Shown: piece by piece, positions 26,902 through 35,342 of the stretch
How positions within the stretch are numbered: the first letter of the stretch is position 1
Layout: each line of letters begins with the position of its first letter
Origin: UBA6109 sp964506465
Lineage (GTDB): Bacteria > Desulfobacterota > Syntrophia > Syntrophales > UBA6109
Assembly: GCA_964506465.1 (NCBI GenBank)
Contig: CAZDLM010000006.1
Coordinates: 19,364 to 83,363, forward strand
Length of the DNA stretch: 64,000 bases
Reading direction: 5' to 3'
The notes under the pieces: generated by a model
Told to the model about the DNA's origin: nothing
What the model saw: only the letters and a program-made list of their open reading frames with translations
The model's database searches: none
Translations under genes and position numbers: made by a program

Positions 26902-27702
26902 TTACAGCCAACGCTTGCGACGCCGGTAAGACTTCACGTTGCTGTAGGTTCTGGCGGCGCCGGACGCCCCCACACCCAGGTAGAATTCTTTGACATCCGG
27001 ATTTTCAACGAGTTCCGAGGCCACCCCCTCCATCACGATCTTGCCGTTTTCCATGACGTAGCCGTAGTGGGCGATTTGCAGGGCCATGCGCGCATTCTGC
27101 TCCACGAGGACGATCGTCGCCCCCTCTTCCCTGTTGATTCTTTGGATGATGCGGAAGATTTCCTGCACGACGAGCGGCGCCAGTCCCAGCGACGGTTCGT
27201 CCAGGAGCAGGAGACTGGGATGCGCCATCAGAGCCCTGCCCATGACCAGCATCTGTAACTCCCCGCCGCTGCAGAAGCCGGCCAGCGATTTGCGCCGTTT
27301 CACCAGCGAAGGGAAATAATCGTAGACCCGCTCCAGGTCCTTGCCGTAAGGCCGCCAGGGATGCGTTGCCGTACCCACGCGAAGGTTCTCCTCCACCGTC
27401 AGGTATTTGAAAGGCTGCCTCCCTTCCAGGACCTGGATGATCCCCATCCGCGTGATCTCCTCGGGCGGCAGATTATCGATGGGGCGTCCGTCATAGAGGA
27501 TATTGCCGTCCGTCACCTTGCCGTTTTCCGGCTTGAGAAGCCCGGAGATCGCACGCAGGGTGGTTGTCTTGCCGGCGCCGTTGCTTCCGAGGAGGCTGAC
27601 GATCCTTCCCTTGTTGACGTTCAAGGATACGCCCTTGAGAACCTGGATGACGTCGGAGTAGACGACGGAGATGTTGTTGATCTTCAGGAGAGCATCTTCC
27701 AT
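26902..27702 (-). CDS. livF: Branched-chain-type ABC transporter ATPase (LivF)
   Basis: 266 aa ABC ATPase. Walker A GSNGAGKTT, Walker B LLLLDEPSLGL, and the LivF-type tail. The signature motif reads CSGGELQ rather than the usual LSGGEQQ. C-terminal residues beyond EFYLG (about 20 residues, ending in YRRRKRWL) are longer than in E. coli LivF. It pairs with LivG to power the LivHM permease. It is the last gene of the liv transcript reading on the minus strand, 10 bp downstream of livM. Confidence 0.93.
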   Translation of the reverse strand: MEDALLKINNISVVYSDVIQVLKGVSLNVNKGRIVSLLGSNGAGKTTTLRAISGLLKPENGKVTDGNILYDGRPIDNLPPEEITRMGIIQVLEGRQPFKYLTVEENLRVGTATHPWRPYGKDLERVYDYFPSLVKRRKSLAGFCSGGELQMLVMGRALMAHPSLLLLDEPSLGLAPLVVQEIFRIIQRINREEGATIVLVEQNARMALQIAHYGYVMENGKIVMEGVASELVENPDVKEFYLGVGASGAARTYSNVKSYRRRKRWL

Positions 27703-27711
27703 AGACGTGCC

Positions 27712-28779
27712 TCAGTAGGAAAACGGCCAGAGACGGAAACTCGATCGAACAATTCGCCACATCTCGGCCAAGCCGCGCGGTTCGAAGAGGATGAAGAGGA
27801 CGATCGCCAATCCGAATGCGAATTCCCGCAACGGAGCGATGTTGATGCCGGACTGGGTGACAAAACCCATATTGATGAGGATATCCGTCAGCCACCGCAG
27901 TCCCTCATTCAGGAGTGTGATGAAAACGGCGCCGAATACGGAACCGGAAACGCTTCCAAGCCCTCCGATGATCACCATCGCAATGTACTCGACGGAAAGT
28001 CCGAGATTGAAGGGCTCCGTCGTGACGCTCACCATATAGAAGGCCCAGAGAGCCCCTGCGAAACCCGCATAGAAGGAGCTGATGGCGAAAGACAGAAGCT
28101 TGTAGCGGAAGATGGGAATCCCCATGCCCTCCGCCGCCCGGTCGTTGTCGCGGATGGCGATGAAGGCCCTGCCGAACCGCGACCGCATCAGGTTCACGGC
28201 AGTCCAGAGGAGTCCGATCAGAGAAGCAAAGATGATGAAATAGAACGTCCGGTCTCCGGTCAGCTTCCAGCCGAAGAGGCTCGGGGCCGGCAGCGTGATC
28301 CCCATGGTCCCCTTGGTGAGCCCCTCCCAGTGAATGAGGATGTATTCGATGATGAATTGGCCGGCAAGGGTCGCGATCGTCAGATACAGTCCCTTCAGAC
28401 GCCCGGAGGGAATGCCGAAGACAAGCCCGACGAGGGCGGTGATCACGGCCGCCGCAGGCACGGCGAGGAAGAATGGAACGCCGGCGGAGGTCGCCAGAAT
28501 CGCCGCGGCGTAAGCGCCTACGCCGAAAAAGGCCCCGTGACCCAGGGAAATCTGCCCCGTAAAACCGATCAGGATATTCAGGCCGACGACGGCGATGGCG
28601 GCGATCCCGATCGAATTGATGACGTACAGCAGGTAGGCGCTGGATACGAAGGGCAGGACGACGAGGCAGCCGAGGCCGAGTATCACGGAGAAACGGCCGA
28701 AATCGGTTTCAAAGATGGCGAGTTCTTCACGATAGCCCTCTTTGAAATTCCCGCAGGGATGAAATCGAAAACGTCGCAT
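27712..28779 (-). CDS. livM: Branched-chain-type ABC permease (LivM)
   Basis: 355 aa integral membrane permease, about eight or more helices with the LivM/LivH signature stretch GLNILIGFTGQISLGHGAFFGVGAYAAAILA and VIGGLGSVSGSVFGAVF. Forms the channel with LivH for amino-acid-like or carboxylate substrates. Cytoplasmic N-terminus of about 40 residues is longer than in E. coli LivM's core but normal for the clade. Located between livF (10 bp) and livH (9 bp). Confidence 0.93.
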   Translation of the reverse strand: MRRFRFHPCGNFKEGYREELAIFETDFGRFSVILGLGCLVVLPFVSSAYLLYVINSIGIAAIAVVGLNILIGFTGQISLGHGAFFGVGAYAAAILATSAGVPFFLAVPAAAVITALVGLVFGIPSGRLKGLYLTIATLAGQFIIEYILIHWEGLTKGTMGITLPAPSLFGWKLTGDRTFYFIIFASLIGLLWTAVNLMRSRFGRAFIAIRDNDRAAEGMGIPIFRYKLLSFAISSFYAGFAGALWAFYMVSVTTEPFNLGLSVEYIAMVIIGGLGSVSGSVFGAVFITLLNEGLRWLTDILINMGFVTQSGINIAPLREFAFGLAIVLFILFEPRGLAEMWRIVRSSFRLWPFSY

Positions 28780-28788
28780 CGCCGTATC

Positions 28789-29667
28789 CTATACCCTTTC
28801 GATTTCCGCGAGCCCGAAGAGGCCGTAGGGCTTCACCATGAGGATGAAGACCAGCACGACGTACGGCACGACGTCCCGGAGGGACGGAGAGAGATAGCCG
28901 CCCGTAAACGTCTCCAGGAGCCCGATGAGAATGCCTCCCACAATGGCCCCGCCGATGCTGTCCAATCCGCCCAGGATGACGACGGGAAACACCTTCAGTC
29001 CGATGGCGGAAAGATCGTGCACATTGATGCCGTTGATGATTCCCAGGACGATGCCGCTCATCCCCGCCACGAGCGCCGCAATCGCCCAGGAAAGGGCGAA
29101 AACACGCTGCACGTGCACGCCCAGGGAGAGCGCCGCCTTTTGGTTGTCGGCCACCGACCGCATGAAAATACCCTGCGAGGAGTACTTGAAGAACAATCCG
29201 AAAAGAACGAGAAACCCGACACCGATGACGAGGGCCGCCGAGTAGACCGGGGGAACGTCGACGGGACCGATGCGGACCCCCATGGCCGCAGGAAGGAAAT
29301 CCGGATACGTCTGGAGATTCCCGCCCCACACGAGGAGCATCATGCCCTTAAACATGGAGGCAAGGCCTACCGTGAGCATGATGACGAAGATCAGGGGCTC
29401 GCCGATCAGGGGCCGCAGAAAAACCCTTTCGATCAGAAATCCCAGGGCGAAACAGCCGGCCAGCGTAAGCAGAAAGGCGGGGAGGACCGGGAGCTTCGCC
29501 CAGGAAATGAGCGCCAGAAAGATGAAGGCGCCGAAGGCGAGCAATTCTCCGTGCGCGAAGTTCAAGACGCTCGAAGACTTGAAGATCATCACGAAACCCA
29601 TGGCGGAGATTCCGTACAGAAACCCGATGCACAGACCGTTGATCAAAAGCTGCAGAAAAAAGTCCAT
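28789..29667 (-). CDS. livH: Branched-chain-type ABC permease (LivH)
   Basis: 292 aa, about eight transmembrane helices, with the LivH signatures GISAMGFVMIFKSSSVLNFAHGEL and LGGLDSIGGAIVGGILIGLLE. Starts with ATG at 29667 with a GGGGGAGGAG ribosome-binding site. 10 bp downstream of the acyl-CoA ligase gene and 9 bp upstream of livM, so part of the same operon. Confidence 0.94.
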   Translation of the reverse strand: MDFFLQLLINGLCIGFLYGISAMGFVMIFKSSSVLNFAHGELLAFGAFIFLALISWAKLPVLPAFLLTLAGCFALGFLIERVFLRPLIGEPLIFVIMLTVGLASMFKGMMLLVWGGNLQTYPDFLPAAMGVRIGPVDVPPVYSAALVIGVGFLVLFGLFFKYSSQGIFMRSVADNQKAALSLGVHVQRVFALSWAIAALVAGMSGIVLGIINGINVHDLSAIGLKVFPVVILGGLDSIGGAIVGGILIGLLETFTGGYLSPSLRDVVPYVVLVFILMVKPYGLFGLAEIERV

Positions 29668-29677
29668 CTCCTCCCCC

Positions 29678-31600
29678 TTATGAGACCGGGATCACGCGGA
29701 CCTTGGTCTCGATGGTGCCGACCCGGCCGTCGCGATAGCGGATCTTGCCCTTGACATCCACGTAGGTCTCGTCCCGGTACATCGCTTCGATGAGCTTGAT
29801 GTACAGGCCGTACACGAACCGGCGGCGAACCTTCCCCGTTCTCGTAAGCTCTTCGTCGTCGGCATCGAGGAGCTTGTAGAGAAGGATGAATTTCCGGATT
29901 TTCATGAGATCGGGGAGCTGCTGGTTCACCTTGCCGACCTCCTCCAGGATGAGATCCTCGACCGGCTGCAACTGGGAGAGATCCGTATAGGTCGTGTAAG
30001 GAATGAGGCGTTCCTCCGCCCAGCTTCCGACGTTTCCCATGTCGATGTTGATCAGTCCGGTGATGAAGGGCCGGCCTTCGCCGAAGACTACCACCTCTTT
30101 GATGTAGGGCGAAAATTTCAGGCGGGTTTCGATGAAGTCCGGTGAAAAGGCCTGCCCGCTCTTGTTGCGGATGATCTCTTCCTTCCGTCCGATGATCACC
30201 AACTGCCCGTCCTTGTCGAAATACCCCGCATCGCCCGTTCTGAGCCACCCTTCCCGGAAAGCCGATTCCGTCGCCTGGAAGTCCTGGTAGTACCCCTGGA
30301 AGACCGTGGGACTGCTGAGAATCACCTCCTGATCCTCGGCCAGTTTGACGTCGATGCGCGGCAGGGGATGGCCCACCGTCTCCGGTTTCACCTGGTGGTC
30401 GGGCTGAATCTGGAAGATGCCGCCTGCCTCGGTAAGACCGTAGCACTGCTTCAGATTCAGACCGACGGCTCGAAAGAAATGGATCACGTCGGGGCTGATG
30501 GGATGTCCGCCTGTAAAAGCACTGCGCAGCCTCGTGCATCCCACTCGGTCCAGGAGGGGCAGATAGACGAGGCGTTTGAAAACGGCCCGCAGCACGGACA
30601 TCCACGGGGGAATCTTTTCCCCGCGCGACGACATTGCTGCGACCGATTTGCCCAGCCCCTCTCCGAGATGAAACAGCTTCCTCTTGACGAATCCGGCATC
30701 GGACATCTTCACGCGGATCCGGGAGGCCATCTCCTCCCAGAAACGCGAGGCGGTAATGACCAGGGAGGGGCCGATTTCGCGAAAGTCTTCCGCGACCGTC
30801 TCCGGGGTTTCCGGGAAATTCATCGTCATCCCGCTGACCAGTGCGACGCCGAGGCACCACATCTGATCGACGATCCAGGCCGGAGGCGACATGGAGAGCC
30901 AGTTCTCGCCGTCCTGAATCGCGAGGGCCTCCCGCCAGCGCGTACCCATCTCCACGAAATTCCGGTGGGAGATCATCGCGAGCTTCGGAATCCCCGTCGT
31001 TCCGGACGTCAGGATCATGAGAGCGGTGTCTTCCCTGCGGCCTTTCCCCACTTCCGCCTCGAAGCGACCGTCCTTTCGTTCCTCCAGCGCCCGTCCCCGC
31101 TCCTGGAGTTCGCTGAACGGGATCAGCCAGGGATGGCCCGAATACGAGGACATCCCCGTCGGGTCGATATAGACGACCTTGCGTATGTGGGGAAGCTTGT
31201 CCCGCGCATCGAGCAATTTGTCGACCTGTTCCTGATCCTGGGCGACGACGAATGTGGCGCGGACCCTGGACAGCGCAGTCCTCACCTCTTCCGTAACCGA
31301 GGAGGTGAAGAGGTTTACGGTCACGCCCCCCATCGATTGCGCGCCGAGTTCACAGAACAGCCATTCCGGATGATTGTTAACGATGAGCCCGACGATTTCG
31401 CCCCGCTTCAGACCCAGTTCATGAAACCCGAGGGCGGCGCGGCGGACGAATCGCAGGTACTCCTCCCAGGAATAGGCCTGCCAGACGCCGTAGGCTTTTT
31501 CCCGCAGGGCAGGCGATGTCCAGTTCGGGCGGCCGGCTTGACGGATCAGAACCTGCGGGAGCGTCAGCGTCTCGAGAGGCGATGCAAGAATATCCGTCAT
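29678..31600 (-). CDS. Long-chain-type acyl-CoA synthetase (AMP-forming)
   Basis: 640 aa from ATG 31600. A longer open frame to 31771 lies inside livG and is not used. Shows AMP-binding ligase motifs: LTSGTTGIPKLAMISHRN (P-loop), QCYGLTEAGG and WLRTGDAGYFDKDG, and the A10-type RKEEIIRNKSG. It begins with ATGA overlapping the livG stop, which argues for translational coupling. Placement of a ligase within a liv importer operon is a recurring arrangement in anaerobic proteobacteria and suggests that an acid taken up by LivKHMGF is at once activated to its CoA ester. Chain-length preference unknown. Confidence 0.88.
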   Translation of the reverse strand: MTDILASPLETLTLPQVLIRQAGRPNWTSPALREKAYGVWQAYSWEEYLRFVRRAALGFHELGLKRGEIVGLIVNNHPEWLFCELGAQSMGGVTVNLFTSSVTEEVRTALSRVRATFVVAQDQEQVDKLLDARDKLPHIRKVVYIDPTGMSSYSGHPWLIPFSELQERGRALEERKDGRFEAEVGKGRREDTALMILTSGTTGIPKLAMISHRNFVEMGTRWREALAIQDGENWLSMSPPAWIVDQMWCLGVALVSGMTMNFPETPETVAEDFREIGPSLVITASRFWEEMASRIRVKMSDAGFVKRKLFHLGEGLGKSVAAMSSRGEKIPPWMSVLRAVFKRLVYLPLLDRVGCTRLRSAFTGGHPISPDVIHFFRAVGLNLKQCYGLTEAGGIFQIQPDHQVKPETVGHPLPRIDVKLAEDQEVILSSPTVFQGYYQDFQATESAFREGWLRTGDAGYFDKDGQLVIIGRKEEIIRNKSGQAFSPDFIETRLKFSPYIKEVVVFGEGRPFITGLINIDMGNVGSWAEERLIPYTTYTDLSQLQPVEDLILEEVGKVNQQLPDLMKIRKFILLYKLLDADDEELTRTGKVRRRFVYGLYIKLIEAMYRDETYVDVKGKIRYRDGRVGTIETKVRVIPVS

Positions 31601-32427
31601 TCGCCCTCCTCCGCGTCTCCCAGGTAGGCCTTGACGACTTCCGGATGCCCCTTGATTTCCTCCGGCGTCCCCTCGGCGAGCTTCTCGCCGAAATTCAATA
31701 CGACGATGCGGCGGCAAATGCTCATCACGATGGACATGTCGTGTTCGACGAGGATCATGGTCTGTCCCCACTGGCGGTTCAACTCCAACAGGAAGCGGAC
31801 CATGTCTTCCTTTTCCTCCAGGTTCATTCCCGCAAAGGGTTCATCCAGAACAAGAAGCTTCGGCTCCAGTGCGAGGGCGCGACCCAACTCCACGCGCTTC
31901 ATCATTCCGTAGGGCAGCGATCCAACGGCCTTCTTCCGGATCGCCTGCATTTCAAGAAAATCGATGATCTCTTCGAGGATGCGCCGATGATGCGTTTCTT
32001 CCCGCCGTACGGAGGGGAGGAAGAGACTCGAAGCGAAGAGGCTGTACCGACAGTGGATGTGGCGGGCGAGCTGGAGGTTCGAAAGTACCGTCATCCCCGG
32101 AAAGAGCTCGATATTCTGGAACGTGCGGCCGATGCCGATCGGAACCAGGTGATGAGCCGGCAAGGCCGTGATGTCGCGGCCGTTGAAAACGATCCTGCCC
32201 TGCTGAGGCCGGTAAAAGCCGGTGACGCAGTTGAGCAGGCTCGTCTTTCCCGCGCCGTTGGGCCCGATGACTGCCACCAGCTCTCCGGTCCGCACCTCGA
32301 GGCTGACGTCGTGCAGCGCCGACACTCCGCCGAAGCGGAGGGAGAGACTCCGAATCTCCAGTTCCGCTTGTCTGTCGTCCGCACTCCGGCCGGCAAAGAT
32401 CGCCGGCTGTCCTCGATAAGCCTTCAT
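31597..32427 (-). CDS. livG: Branched-chain-type ABC transporter ATPase (LivG)
   Basis: 276 aa ABC ATPase with Walker A GPNGAGKTS, Walker B LLVLDEPFAGM and the LivG-type C-terminal NFGEKLAEGTPEEIKGHPEV motif. The signature motif between them, LPYGMMKRVEL, lacks the usual SGG but is the variant found in many LivG proteins. Overlaps the ligase start by ATGA. 38 bp after livK. Confidence 0.93.
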   Translation of the reverse strand: MKAYRGQPAIFAGRSADDRQAELEIRSLSLRFGGVSALHDVSLEVRTGELVAVIGPNGAGKTSLLNCVTGFYRPQQGRIVFNGRDITALPAHHLVPIGIGRTFQNIELFPGMTVLSNLQLARHIHCRYSLFASSLFLPSVRREETHHRRILEEIIDFLEMQAIRKKAVGSLPYGMMKRVELGRALALEPKLLVLDEPFAGMNLEEKEDMVRFLLELNRQWGQTMILVEHDMSIVMSICRRIVVLNFGEKLAEGTPEEIKGHPEVVKAYLGDAEEGE

Positions 32428-32465
32428 GAGAATCCCCGTCCCGACTTGTCCGCTCCCTCCCGCCG

Positions 32466-33680
32466 CTACTTCAGAAACTTGATCTTCTCTTTCCCGGGTG
32501 TGTAGAAATTGGTCAGCGGTTTGTAGGAGCCGTCTTCCGCCACCTTCACGATACGGGCCCTGTAGGAGGCCCCGTGGTCGGTCGAGGTATACGTAACGGC
32601 GGGCAGCAGTCCGCCGAAATCCTCTTGCCGGAAGGACTCGAGCGCCCGGTTGATCGTCTCGCGGTTGATCTCCTTGGACGCCTCATGAGCCCGGACAAAG
32701 GCCCTTTCCATGATCATTCCGACGACAACGCCTTCCCAGTACGCGGCGTCGAATTTCTCGACGGTCTTATACCGCTTCCAGAGGTCTGCCATCAACTTCA
32801 TGCCGGGCGTGCCGTCGGACGGAAGTCCGCCGGGGAACTGCATGTTGAGCCGGTCGCGGATCAATCCCTTCCCCAGCTTGAAGAAATCGGGGTCCGTGGA
32901 CGTCCATGTGCCGAAGAAAGGCACGTCGAAGCCGATGCGATCGGCGCTCTTGAAGGCGGTCACGATCGATGCCGGAAGCATTTGGATGAAAATGTACTCC
33001 GCACCGTTCTTCTTTAGTCGCAGGAGTTCGGTGGTGAGATCCACGGTCTTCGGGGGGAACTCCTCCACGGAAACGATCTGGATCTTCAATTTCTCCGCAA
33101 ATTCCTTGGCCGGCTGATGGATCGAGCGTCCGTAGGGGTTGTTGTAGGTGAGGAGACCGACCTTCGGCGCGTCCTTCCCTTTGTGAATCGCCCGGATGTA
33201 TTCCAGGATCGCCTGACAATCCATGCGGTAACTGCCGAAAGGCAGATACATGTAAGCGATCGGCGGCTCGAGGATCTCCCAGCTCGTGGAATAGTTGATC
33301 GTCGGGATCTTGTACTGCTGGATGATCGGCTTGGCCGCGAGTCCCTCTCCTGCACCCCATGTGGCGATGATGTCCACATTTTCCTGGACGGCGAATTTTC
33401 TGACGGCCGCAACCGCTTCCGGCACCTTGTACGCCGTATCCACCAGGAGCATTTCGATCTTATTGCCGGCGACGCCGCCCTTCACCTCGTTGACGTAGCG
33501 GAAATAATCCTGTTGGCCCTTGGCGTGAAACTGGCCCCAGGTGGATGCCGGACCCGTCATGTTGATCGCCGCACCGACCTTGATCGCCTTGGCCTCGGCG
33601 AGAGGCGCCGCGGCAACTGTCGCCACGAGAGAAACGGCAAGCAAAGCGACCCGCCATTGTGATCCTATCGTTTTCATCAT
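32466..33680 (-). CDS. livK: Branched-chain-type ABC substrate-binding protein (LivK)
   Basis: 404 aa from ATG 33680, which has AAAGGAGG 6 bp before it; a longer frame to 33722 has no site. Signal peptide MKTIGSQWRVALLAVSLVATVAAAP followed by the periplasmic type I binding fold (IKVGAAINMTGPASTWGQ...). Binds the imported substrate, probably an amino, aryl or fatty acid. It is the first gene of the liv operon; 229 bp of leader upstream contains a terminator-like hairpin. Length and fold match the LivK/HAAT family. Confidence 0.92.
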   Translation of the reverse strand: MMKTIGSQWRVALLAVSLVATVAAAPLAEAKAIKVGAAINMTGPASTWGQFHAKGQQDYFRYVNEVKGGVAGNKIEMLLVDTAYKVPEAVAAVRKFAVQENVDIIATWGAGEGLAAKPIIQQYKIPTINYSTSWEILEPPIAYMYLPFGSYRMDCQAILEYIRAIHKGKDAPKVGLLTYNNPYGRSIHQPAKEFAEKLKIQIVSVEEFPPKTVDLTTELLRLKKNGAEYIFIQMLPASIVTAFKSADRIGFDVPFFGTWTSTDPDFFKLGKGLIRDRLNMQFPGGLPSDGTPGMKLMADLWKRYKTVEKFDAAYWEGVVVGMIMERAFVRAHEASKEINRETINRALESFRQEDFGGLLPAVTYTSTDHGASYRARIVKVAEDGSYKPLTNFYTPGKEKIKFLK

Positions 33681-33740
33681 CGCTTTCCTCCTTTGGGGGA
33701 CTGGACTTGCGAAACCGTTCACCGACGTTTTCGCCGTCGC

Positions 33741-33779
33741 AAAAAAAAACCGTGGTCGACCTTTTCGGTCCGCCCACGG
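33741..33779 (-). terminator. Intrinsic terminator / attenuator in the livK leader
   Basis: CCGTGG ... CCACGG outer stem with an inner GACC / GGTC, followed on the minus strand by nine T. It lies 60 bp before the livK start and about 130 nt after a strong promoter (33916-33944). It could simply end the PilSR transcript, or work as an attenuator within the livK leader. Confidence 0.75.
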
Positions 33780-33915
33780 CTCATTTCTTCGGGTTGTCTT
33801 CAGGTCATGAGCGCGTCAGGCAGACCTCCGGAAAATAGATAAAAAAGCCAAAAAACAAGTCAGCCCGGTTTGCTCGATCCATAGAGACAGTCGCTTCCTC
33901 AAAAAAACTGTTCCC

Positions 33916-33944
33916 CGTATAGAGGCCCCGCTTCAAAAAGTCAA
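33916..33944 (-). promoter_or_regulatory. Sigma-70 promoter for livK
   Basis: Minus strand TTGACT at 33939-33944, 17 bp spacer, TATACG at 33916-33921. The predicted transcript start near 33909 gives a leader of about 230 nt containing the hairpin at 33741-33779. Confidence 0.6.
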
Positions 33945-33977
33945 GCATTTTGTTCTACATTCCGCCGGATCCGGGCT

Positions 33978-35342
33978 TCAGACGATCTCGAACTTCTCAA
34001 TCTTGTATTGCAGGGAATCGTAGGTGACCTTGAGAAGATCCGCCGTCTTGTTCTTCGCGCCCTTGGTCTTCTGTAGCGCTTTCTCGATCAGCTGTTTCTC
34101 GAACATGGATACGGCCTCGTTGAGGTCAATGCCATCTTCCGGAATGTCCAGGGCGGACACGCCGACCCGCTCCAGGGCGCTGGCCGACAACAGCAGATTC
34201 TCCGGCAGGACGATCGTCGATGCCTCCAGCGCCACGCTCCTTTCGATGATGTTTTCCAGCTCCCGGACATTTCCCGGGAAGGGATATTCCAGGAGCAGGC
34301 CCAGCGCATAAGCCGATATGGTCCGGATCTCCTTTCCGTAAGCCCGAGAGAACTTCTCGACGAAGTATTTGGTCAGGATGGGGATGTCTTCCCGGCGGTT
34401 GCGCAGCGGGGGGATGACGATCGGGATGACATTGAGGCGATAGTACAGGTCCTCGCGGAAGCCTCCGTCGCGGACTTTCTTCTCGAGGTCCTGATTCGTC
34501 GCCGCGATGATGCGCACGTTGACCTTGATATCCTCGACGCCGCCGATTCTCCGGAAGGTCTTTTCCTGAACGACGCGGAGAAGCTTGACCTGCAGAAGCG
34601 GCGGGAGCTCGCCGACTTCGTCGAGCAGGATCGTCCCCCCGCGGGCCACCTCGAAAAGCCCCGGCTTGTCGGCGAAGGCATTCGTGAAGGAGCCTTTCAT
34701 GTGTCCGAACAGTTCGGACTCCAGCAGATTCTCAGGGATGCCGCCGCAATTGACCGCCACGAAGGGCTGCTGGGATTGAGGACCGTGATCGTGGATCGCC
34801 CTGGCGACGAGTTCCTTGCCCGTGCCGCTCTCGCCGAGGAGAAGAACGTTGGCCGCCGTATCTGCCACCTTCCGAACGGTTGTGAAGATTCTGAGCATAT
34901 CCTTGTTCTTCGCAATCATGCCGCCGAAGTGCACGGCATCATCCGCATCCCGTTCAAAAGGTACCTGTGGATCCTTCTCGCCCTTCTTTTCCAGGGCCTC
35001 CCGGATCAGGCGCTTGAGGTCGTCGACGTCGAAGTCCTTCTCGACATAATCGTAGGCCCCTTCCTTCATGGCGCGGACGGCCGTTTCGCCCGTTGCGTAC
35101 GCCGTAATCAGGATCACCTGCGTTCCGGGGGAAAACTCCTTGAGGGACTTGAGAAATTCAAGACCGTCCATTTTCGGCATCTTCAGATCCGTCAGGACAA
35201 GATCGAAGCGCTCCTTCCTGCATCGGTTCAGGGCCTTGAGGCCGTCTCCTTCCCCGACCACGCTGTACCCTTCCCGGGTCAGCATGATCTCGAGCATTTC
35301 CCGAAGGCCTGCGTCATCGTCCACAACAAGAACTCTTGTCAT
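33978..35342 (-). CDS. Sigma-54-dependent response regulator (PilR/NtrC type)
   Basis: 454 aa. Receiver domain with phosphorylatable Asp at residue 52 in LVLTDLKMPKMDG; AAA+ domain with Walker A GESGTGKE (170-177) and Walker B GGTILLDEVGELP (235-247); C-terminal Fis-type helix-turn-helix ending in TYDSLQYKIEKFEI, a PilR-like version. The sigma-54 contact loop, normally GAFTGA, reads GSFTNA (217-222). Start ATG 35342 overlaps the stop of the kinase gene by ATGA, so the pair is a coupled two-component system. Target genes unknown; the neighbouring liv operon has a sigma-70-like promoter, and I found no sigma-54 (GG-N10-GC) site there. Confidence 0.9.
   Translation of the reverse strand: MTRVLVVDDDAGLREMLEIMLTREGYSVVGEGDGLKALNRCRKERFDLVLTDLKMPKMDGLEFLKSLKEFSPGTQVILITAYATGETAVRAMKEGAYDYVEKDFDVDDLKRLIREALEKKGEKDPQVPFERDADDAVHFGGMIAKNKDMLRIFTTVRKVADTAANVLLLGESGTGKELVARAIHDHGPQSQQPFVAVNCGGIPENLLESELFGHMKGSFTNAFADKPGLFEVARGGTILLDEVGELPPLLQVKLLRVVQEKTFRRIGGVEDIKVNVRIIAATNQDLEKKVRDGGFREDLYYRLNVIPIVIPPLRNRREDIPILTKYFVEKFSRAYGKEIRTISAYALGLLLEYPFPGNVRELENIIERSVALEASTIVLPENLLLSASALERVGVSALDIPEDGIDLNEAVSMFEKQLIEKALQKTKGAKNKTADLLKVTYDSLQYKIEKFEIV

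Noticed and set aside
27361..29754. A 797-codon plus-strand open frame across livF, livM and livH
   Set aside because: Low-complexity Asp/Glu/His/Gly-rich translation without a known domain. It crosses three real genes on the opposite strand, all with clear signatures.
33717..33782. Possible leader peptide in the livK leader (ATG in front of the terminator hairpin)
   Set aside because: The 21-codon frame has no run of Leu, Ile or Val codons and only a distant ribosome-binding site, so classical amino acid attenuation is not supported.
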